Source: an uncultured Clostridia bacterium
GTDB taxonomy: Bacteria > Bacillota > Clostridia > Christensenellales > UBA1242
DNA length: 9,212 bases
Direction of reading: 5' to 3'
NCBI GenBank assembly: GCA_944377765.1
Contig: CALWFX010000008.1
Coordinates: 1-9,212 of the forward strand
Below the pieces are notes generated by a model. That model did no database searches and was not told the origin of the DNA. It saw only the letters and a list, made by a program, of their open reading frames with translations. The stretch's first letter is position 1; each line of letters starts with the position of its first letter. Positions 5,275-9,212 of this stretch are shown here, one piece after another. The translations under genes were made by a program, and so were the position numbers.

Positions 5275-5280
5275 GTAAAT

Positions 5281-5286
5281 ATTATA
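5281..5286 (-). promoter_or_regulatory. -10 element of Xre copy 2 (minus strand)
   Basis: The minus strand reads TATAAT, six bases (ATTTAC), then ATG, so transcription should start at the start codon. No acceptable -35 is found 15-18 bp upstream (AGTTTT at 17 bp). The operator at 5314-5333 begins about 40 bp upstream of +1. Confidence 0.6.
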
Positions 5287-5313
5287 TGTCTTTTTTTAGT
5301 ATTAAAACTTTTA

Positions 5314-5333
5314 ATAAGCACTATGGTGCTTAT
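5314..5333. promoter_or_regulatory. operator O3, ATAAGCAC-TATG-GTGCTTAT
   Basis: A perfect 8-bp inverted repeat with a 4-bp spacer, the longest symmetry of the three sites. It is centred about 50 bp upstream of the predicted start of Xre copy 2 and about 78 bp upstream of the cmk start. Its position does not overlap either -10, unlike O1 and O2. Confidence 0.75.
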
Positions 5334-5366
5334 ATAAAAAATTTCTATTTAAGTCTATAAATTTCT

Positions 5367-5394
5367 TTGTCTTAAAAATAAGATATGATATAAT
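5367..5394 (+). promoter_or_regulatory. extended -10 promoter of the tandem cmk gene
   Basis: TGATATAAT (5386-5394) is a perfect extended -10 (TGnTATAAT). TTGTCT (5367-5372), 16 bp upstream, matches 4 of 6 -35 positions. The predicted start is near 5401, giving an ~19-nt leader that holds the AAGGAG at 5409-5414. Confidence 0.7.
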
Positions 5395-5419
5395 CTTTTT
5401 AAGTAAAAAAGGAGTGATT

Positions 5420-6772
5420 ATGTTTAAAATTGCCATTGATGGTTTTATGGGTTCAGGAAAATCTACACTTGCAAAAGGGCTTTGCAGAAGATTGGGTGAT
5501 AGTTTTAAAATGTTAGATACTGGTGCAATATTTCGTGCTTTTGCCTATGCTTATAAGGCTGTTTATGGAACAGATGTAATTGAAAACAATGCTAAAAATT
5601 TACTTGAAAACAATAAAATTGAAATTAAATTTATTGACGATGTTCAAAATGTTTTTGTCAATAAAGAAAATGTAACTCCTTTTATTAGAACGGAAGAGAT
5701 AAGTCAAATGGCTTCAAAAATTTCTGTTTTCCCTTGCGTTAGAGAGAAATATTTGGAAATTGCAAAAGATTTTTCAAACAGTCATAATTGTGTTATGGAA
5801 GGAAGAGATATTGGCTCAGTTGTTATGCCAGATGCTGATGTTAAGATTTTTCTTACTGCTGACGAAAACAAGCGTGCAACAAGAAGATATGAAGAAGCCT
5901 TGGCAAAAGGTTTGGATGTTAAATTTGAAGATGTATTAAAAGATTTACGAGAAAGAGATGAAAGAGATTCAACTCGTGCTGTTGCTCCACTTAAACCTGT
6001 TAAAGATAGTTTGATTGTGGATAATTCCGACATGACTTTGGAAGAAACTATTGATTTTTGTTATAACCTTGTTATCAAAAAAATGCAAGAGAAAAAATTT
6101 ATAAGCATTGCCATTGATGGTTATGTTTGTTCTGGCAAAAGCACCATTGCAAAAGAATTGGCAAGAAGATTAAATTTTCATGTGTTTGACACAGGAGCAG
6201 TATATAGAGGTATTGCTTGTGCTTTTAGATATCTCCATTATGACGAAAGCGAAATTAATGATAAATTTATTTCTTCTTTTGCTAAACAAATTTTTGTTGA
6301 GATTAAATTTATAAAAGGTTTGCAACATATTTTGGTTAATGGAATTGACTACACAAATCATCTAAGAACAGAAGAAATAAGTGTGCTTACAGCAAAGCTT
6401 TCTCCTTTTGTTCCTATCAGAGAAAAGGTTTTGAAAATTCAAAGAGATTTTGCAAAAAATAATAACACTGTAATGGAAGGGCGAGATATTGGCAGTGAAG
6501 TTTTGCCAGATGCCGATTTCAAGTTTTTTGTTACTGCAGATGAAAATGTTAGAGCAGACAGAAGATATAAACAGCAACTTGCTTTGGGCAATGATGTAAC
6601 TTTTGAAAAAGTTCTTGACGATTTGAGAGATAGAGATTATAAAGATATTCACAGAGATCATGGTGCAATTAAAAAAATGCCTGATGCATATGTTATTGAC
6701 ACAACAAATCAAACACTTGATGAAAGTGTTGAGCAGTGTTTGGATATAATTAACAGCAAAATAAAAAAGTGA
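5420..6772 (+). CDS. cmk: tandem cytidylate kinase: two complete Cmk domains in one polypeptide
   Basis: Cmk phosphorylates CMP and dCMP with ATP. A normal enzyme is about 220 aa, whereas this protein is 450 aa from ATG 5420 (AAGGAG five bases upstream; GTG 5414 is rejected because it lies in the ribosome binding site). Domain 1 (2-222) has P-loop G-F-M-G-S-G-K-S-T (8-16), D-T-G-A (33-36), R-T-E-E-I-S (90-95), G-R-D-I-G (128-132) and R-D-S-T-R-A-V-A-P-L (182-191), so it looks fully active. Domain 2 (227-450) has P-loop G-Y-V-C-S-G-K-S-T (234-242), D-T-G-A (257-260), R-T-E-E-I-S (316-321) and G-R-D-I-G (354-358), but its last motif is changed to Y-K-D-I-H-R-D-H-G-A-I. It keeps the arginine and aspartate positions R405, D409 and R412. 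By eye the halves are a little under half identical. Whether half 2 is catalytic is open. Confidence 0.93.
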   Translation: MFKIAIDGFMGSGKSTLAKGLCRRLGDSFKMLDTGAIFRAFAYAYKAVYGTDVIENNAKNLLENNKIEIKFIDDVQNVFVNKENVTPFIRTEEISQMASKISVFPCVREKYLEIAKDFSNSHNCVMEGRDIGSVVMPDADVKIFLTADENKRATRRYEEALAKGLDVKFEDVLKDLRERDERDSTRAVAPLKPVKDSLIVDNSDMTLEETIDFCYNLVIKKMQEKKFISIAIDGYVCSGKSTIAKELARRLNFHVFDTGAVYRGIACAFRYLHYDESEINDKFISSFAKQIFVEIKFIKGLQHILVNGIDYTNHLRTEEISVLTAKLSPFVPIREKVLKIQRDFAKNNNTVMEGRDIGSEVLPDADFKFFVTADENVRADRRYKQQLALGNDVTFEKVLDDLRDRDYKDIHRDHGAIKKMPDAYVIDTTNQTLDESVEQCLDIINSKIKK

Positions 6773-6892
6773 CTATAAAATTATGTCAAAATTGCGTCAA
6801 ATATAGCAAAAATGTTAATTATTACTAAGCAAATATCTTTTTTATTTTGAAATTTTTGATAAAAAATTTAAACTTTATTTGGATAACATAAG

Positions 6893-7627
6893 ATGAAAAA
6901 ATTTTGGGTTTCAAGTTGGAAATATTTGATTGCCATTCCAATAATTGCAGGCGTAATTGTTGGAATTTTTCTTGCTGTGCCATATGAAGATGAACCTTTA
7001 AAGATAAATGCTGAAGATATTGAAGGTGTGGTTGGAGAAAAGAAAAACATTGAATTTAATGTTTCAAATAATAAAGCAGTTTGTGAGTTTGAAATTGAAA
7101 ATGAAGATATTGCTGTAACAAATGGCAAGGAAATTTTGTTTGCAAATGTTGGAAAGACCACTTTAACAATTTATGCAAAATATGGAAATGAAATTGCCAG
7201 CACGGAAATTAATGTTAATGTTTTGCCAAATAAAGATAAGCCAGAAGATGATAATCAAGAGCCTGATGACAATGAAAAGCCTGATGTTGACAATGATAAA
7301 GACGATAACAATAATTCTGAAAATGAAGCGGGTAACAATGTTGGAAATGAAGAAGATAATATTGAAAGGCCAAGTGATATTGGTTATGAGATTTATCTTA
7401 ACAATATCAAAGTTGATAAAATTGAATTGCAAACAGGGGAAAGTTATTTGTTAAGAGTTGAAACTGATGATGGAGAAGTTGAATTGTCAGGTGAGAATGT
7501 TGATTTAATAAAGATAAATGGCATACCGAACAGTTACAAAATTAAAATTGAAAGTGAAGGTAATTATAATTTAATTTTGAAAATTGGCACTTTTAAAGAA
7601 GTTATTTTAATATCTGTAAGGGGTTAA
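6893..7627 (+). CDS. membrane-anchored protein with an Ig-like (BIG2-type) domain and acidic linker
   Basis: This 244-residue protein has a short basic N-terminus (M-K-K-F-W) and one membrane helix at about 11-29, with no lipobox, so most of it should lie outside the membrane. Residues 37-112 form a beta-rich domain with the feel of bacterial Ig-like group 2 repeats (E-G-V-V-G-E-K-K-N-I-E-F-N-V, then I-A-V-T-N-G-K-E-I-L-F-A-N-V-G-K-T-T-L-T-I-Y-A). Residues 113-160 are a linker made mostly of Asp, Asn, Glu, Pro and Lys. Residues 162-244 form a second beta-rich domain (V-E-L-S-G-E-N-V-D-L-I-K-I-N-G). It may be a surface or wall-spanning sensor, but no ligand site is recognisable. The ribosome binding site is poor. 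TTGAAA (6847-6852), 16 nt, TAAACT (6869-6874) is a possible weak promoter. It lies 1 nt upstream of the phosphatase gene. Confidence 0.75.
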   Translation: MKKFWVSSWKYLIAIPIIAGVIVGIFLAVPYEDEPLKINAEDIEGVVGEKKNIEFNVSNNKAVCEFEIENEDIAVTNGKEILFANVGKTTLTIYAKYGNEIASTEINVNVLPNKDKPEDDNQEPDDNEKPDVDNDKDDNNNSENEAGNNVGNEEDNIERPSDIGYEIYLNNIKVDKIELQTGESYLLRVETDDGEVELSGENVDLIKINGIPNSYKIKIESEGNYNLILKIGTFKEVILISVRG

Positions 7628-7628
7628 C

Positions 7629-8480
7629 ATGAAAAATACGATAAAAAAATACGATTTGATTTGTAAGAATGGTAAAAGTTGGAATGAAGATTATGCTTTT
7701 CTCGGTAATGGCTATGGTTTTGTGCTTGATGGTGCATCAAATGTTACAGGAGAACATTTTTCTTCTTGTGAAACAGATGCAAAGTGGTTTGCACAAGAAT
7801 TTGGTAAATTTTTAGAGAGTGCTTTAGAAGATTATAGCAAAAATATTATTGAAATAATGAAAGATGGCATTGTTAAAGTAACTGAAAAATATCATAATTT
7901 AACAAATCACAAAAAAATAATTGATATGCCAAGTTCTTGCGTTTCAGCTTTTAGGCTAAATCAAGATAAGACTGAACTTGAATATTTTGTTTTGGGCGAT
8001 AGTGGAATTGCTATCAACAAAAATGGCAAAATAAACGACATAATAGATTTGGCTGTAACCTATCTTGATAAAGTTGACCTTGAAAGTATGAAAAAAATTT
8101 CTACCGAAAAAAACATAAGTGTTTTGAAAGCAAGAAAATTTATTGATAAACAAATGCTTAAAAAACGATTAACTAAAAATACACCTAATGGCTATTGGAT
8201 TTTGGGAGATGACGTCAAAGCATGTGACAATGCTTTAAATGGAAAAATAAAAATTGAAAAGGGCGATTTGATTTTGTTATATACAGATGGGTTTAGCCAA
8301 ATATGGAATACAATATTTATTCATAGTCTTTCTGATGTTTTTAGTTTGTTAAATAGTGGAAAATCTCTTGAAAATTTATATCAAGAACTATATGACGAAC
8401 AAGAAAAAGACGCAGAGTGTAATAAGTTTCCAAGATTTAAAAAGAGAGATGATGCAAGTGCTATTTATCTGAAATTTTAA
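7629..8480 (+). CDS. PP2C-type (PPM family) serine/threonine phosphatase
   Basis: This 283-residue cytoplasmic protein carries the metal-binding motifs of PPM/PP2C phosphatases in order. They are N-E-D (19-21), V-L-D-G-A-S (32-37), the core S-S-C-V-S-A-F-R (102-109), V-L-G-D-S-G-I-A (121-128), Y-T-D-G-F (218-222) and the final acidic R-D-D-A-S-A-I-Y (273-280). A helical insert (about 140-200) with N-G-Y-W-I-L-G-D-D-V-K-A is typical of a bacterial PP2C branch that lacks receiver or PAS domains. Likely substrates are phosphoproteins made by a Hanks-type kinase, but no kinase is in the window. AAGGGG (7618-7623) lies five bases before the ATG. The start is 1 nt after the upstream stop, so it is co-transcribed with the Ig-like membrane protein. 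No convincing terminator follows. Confidence 0.88.
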   Translation: MKNTIKKYDLICKNGKSWNEDYAFLGNGYGFVLDGASNVTGEHFSSCETDAKWFAQEFGKFLESALEDYSKNIIEIMKDGIVKVTEKYHNLTNHKKIIDMPSSCVSAFRLNQDKTELEYFVLGDSGIAINKNGKINDIIDLAVTYLDKVDLESMKKISTEKNISVLKARKFIDKQMLKKRLTKNTPNGYWILGDDVKACDNALNGKIKIEKGDLILLYTDGFSQIWNTIFIHSLSDVFSLLNSGKSLENLYQELYDEQEKDAECNKFPRFKKRDDASAIYLKF

Positions 8481-8507
8481 ATTTTTCACTAAACACAAGG
8501 AGAAGTG

Positions 8508-8594
8508 TTGAAGAGAAAGGATAAAAAAAGTTTAAAAAAGTTGAAAAATTTAGTAAAAAGTGTTGACAAGTGGAAGATAAATAGTGTAAAATAA
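8508..8594 (+). CDS. possible 28-residue very basic peptide (TTG start)
   Basis: A perfect AAGGAG (8497-8502) stands 17 nt after the phosphatase stop codon, five bases before a TTG that opens a 28-codon frame ending at TAA 8592-8594. The product would be Lys-rich (M-K-R-K-D-K-K-S-L-K-K-L-K) and could form a cationic amphipathic helix. It could be translated only from phosphatase-operon read-through, because it overlaps the rRNA promoter. An A-rich sequence gives Lys codons anyway, so this may be chance; the ribosome binding site is the only positive sign. Confidence 0.2.
   Translation: MKRKDKKSLKKLKNLVKSVDKWKINSVK
8563..8592 (+). promoter_or_regulatory. rRNA operon promoter
   Basis: TTGACA (8563-8568), 18-nt spacer, TAAAAT (8587-8592). 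The predicted start is near 8599, about 267 nt before mature 16S. The upstream stretch 8521-8560 is A/T-rich with phased A-tracts, resembling an UP element. No second promoter was recognised closer to the 16S gene. Confidence 0.75.
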
Positions 8595-8598
8595 GCAT

Positions 8599-8865
8599 GT
8601 CGCACAAATATGGAGCGACTGAACAATGAAAATTAAATAGTTGAATCAAACAACTTTTACGTAAGTAAAAAAGTCAATGTAAGTTATCGAGTTCAGGAAA
8701 AAACAAAAATGCATTAGTGTAAATGCGAATTAACTCAAACTTAAATCAGTTTACTGATTAAAATAACTCTTCAAATAATGGAAGAGGATTGGGAAGAGAA
8801 ACCAACGAAATAGCGGTTAGGCGAAGCCGTGTCCGCGTAAATGAAGTTGGTGTCTGTCCCAGTTT
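8599..8865 (+). ncRNA. 16S rRNA leader with a series of hairpins
   Basis: No protein gene is supported here. Hairpins in order are GTCGC/GCGAC (8599-8619), AGTTG/CAACT (8639-8655), TTTTAC/GTAAAA (8656-8671 region), GCATT/AATGC (8711-8726), AATCAGT/ACTGATT (8744-8759), and a larger imperfect stem at 8790-8861. The first begins at the predicted transcription start. The leader presumably carries antitermination and RNase III processing signals; the partner strand 3' of 16S is outside the window. Confidence 0.6.
8765..8777 (+). promoter_or_regulatory. boxA-like antitermination element
   Basis: AACTCTTCAAATA compared with the rrn boxA TGCTCTTTAACAA keeps the CTCTT core and 8 of 13 positions. It follows the 8744-8759 hairpin by 5 nt, the same hairpin-then-boxA order as boxB/boxA in known rrn leaders. 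Nus-factor binding is inferred. Confidence 0.35.
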
Positions 8866-9212
8866 GAACATTAGAGTTTGATCCTGGCTCAGGACGAACG
8901 CTGGCGGCGTGCTTAAAACATGCAAGTCGAACGGATAAATTGTTAGCACAAAGGTAATTTAAAGAAGAAGTTACTTTTGTGCTGACAATTTGTTAGTGGC
9001 GGACGGGTGAGTAACGCGTAAACAATCTGGCTATTACAGGGGGATAACAGTTGGAAACGACTGCTAATACCGCATATGACCACGAAGTGGCATCACTTAG
9101 GGGTGAAAGGAGCAATCCGGTAATAGATGAGTTTGCGTCTCATTAGCTAGTTGGTGAAGGTAACGGCCCACCAAGGCGACGATGAGTAGCCGATCTGAGA
9201 GGATGACCGGCC
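8866..9212 (+). rRNA. rrs: 16S ribosomal RNA, 5' part (truncated by window end)
   Basis: The universal 5' sequence AGAGTTTGATCCTGGCTCAG starts at 8873. It corresponds to E. coli position 8 and puts mature position 1 near 8866. Further conserved blocks follow: GACGAACGCTGGCGGCGTGC, TGCAAGTCGAACGG, AGTGGCGGACGGGTGAGTAACGCG, GGGGGATAACAGTTGGAAAC, TGCTAATACCGCATA, GATGAGTAGCCGATCTGAGAGG. This spans V1 and V2 and stops shortly before the 338-region primer site. The pattern is that of Clostridia. The V1 helix (8937-8991) is long, 21 bp with two G-U wobbles. The gene continues beyond base 9212. Confidence 0.97.

Noticed and set aside
6170..6712. Minus-strand frames opposite the second Cmk domain
   Set aside because: No start signals, low-complexity Ile/Phe/Asn composition, and the sense strand carries recognisable Cmk motifs throughout.
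6773..6892. Terminator or RNA gene between cmk and the Ig-like gene
   Set aside because: There is a T-run at about 6838-6848 but no stem in front of it, and the rest is plain AT-rich sequence.
7163..7454. Open frames on both strands over the acidic linker of the Ig-like protein
   Set aside because: They arise from the repetitive GAT/AAT/GAA codons of the linker; Met/Lys-rich or Ile/Val-rich shadows without ribosome binding sites.
8758..8949. Minus-strand open frame over the leader and 16S start
   Set aside because: It lies across conserved 16S rRNA sequence and the structured leader, so it is not a plausible gene.
1..9212. CRISPR array, insertion sequence or transposase
   Set aside because: No regularly spaced direct repeats, transposase-like frame, or terminal inverted repeats with target duplication were seen.

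Overview
The window reads as a piece of chromosome from an AT-rich, spore-forming member of the Firmicutes, most likely an uncultured Clostridia-type bacterium. The grounds are the low-GC coding sequence with many A/T-ending codons, the sporulation genes yqfC and yqfD beside ybeY and era, AGGAG-type ribosome binding sites, TTGACA/TAAAAT promoters, short hairpin-plus-T terminators, and the 5' end of a clostridial-looking 16S rRNA gene. I cannot place it to a genus by reading.

Layout. (1) 1-553: the 3' end of an acidic, probably membrane-anchored protein of unknown function, closed by a terminator. (2) 578-3263: a tightly packed operon yqfC-yqfD-ybeY-era with overlapping or nearly touching genes. 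Two sporulation proteins are joined to a 16S-maturation endonuclease and a ribosome-assembly GTPase. The phoH, pgpH, dgkA and cdd genes that often lie between them are absent. (3) 3278-3594: a small two-helix DUF378 membrane protein with a possible forespore-type promoter and its own terminator. (4) 3629-3808: a free-standing tRNA-Trp(CCA) with a near-consensus promoter and a strong terminator. (5) 3842-4528: a monocistronic metallo-beta-lactamase-fold hydrolase. (6) 4532-5333: a self-contained module of two paralogous Xre-family repressor-like proteins on the minus strand flanking a plus-strand DUF6794-like gene. It has three operators of identical core (AGCAC-N4-GTGCT), three start codons that appear to coincide with the transcription start (leaderless), and a terminator shared by the convergent genes. 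(7) 5367-6772: a single polypeptide made of two complete cytidylate kinase domains in tandem, the second diverged. (8) 6893-8480: a two-gene unit of a membrane-anchored, Ig-like protein with a very acidic linker, and a PP2C-type phosphatase. (9) 8563-9212: an rRNA promoter, a roughly 270-nt leader rich in hairpins, and the first ~347 nt of 16S rRNA, cut by the window end.

How it fits together. Most of the window is translation and ribosome housekeeping (ybeY, era, tRNA-Trp, rrs, cmk) mixed with sporulation genes. The accessory elements are the Xre/DUF6794 module and the Ig-like/PP2C pair. The module is the best candidate for an undescribed small regulatory system. The double Cmk is the most unusual protein architecture. 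Promoter, operator and RNA-fold calls come from reading the sequence only and were not scored by any program.
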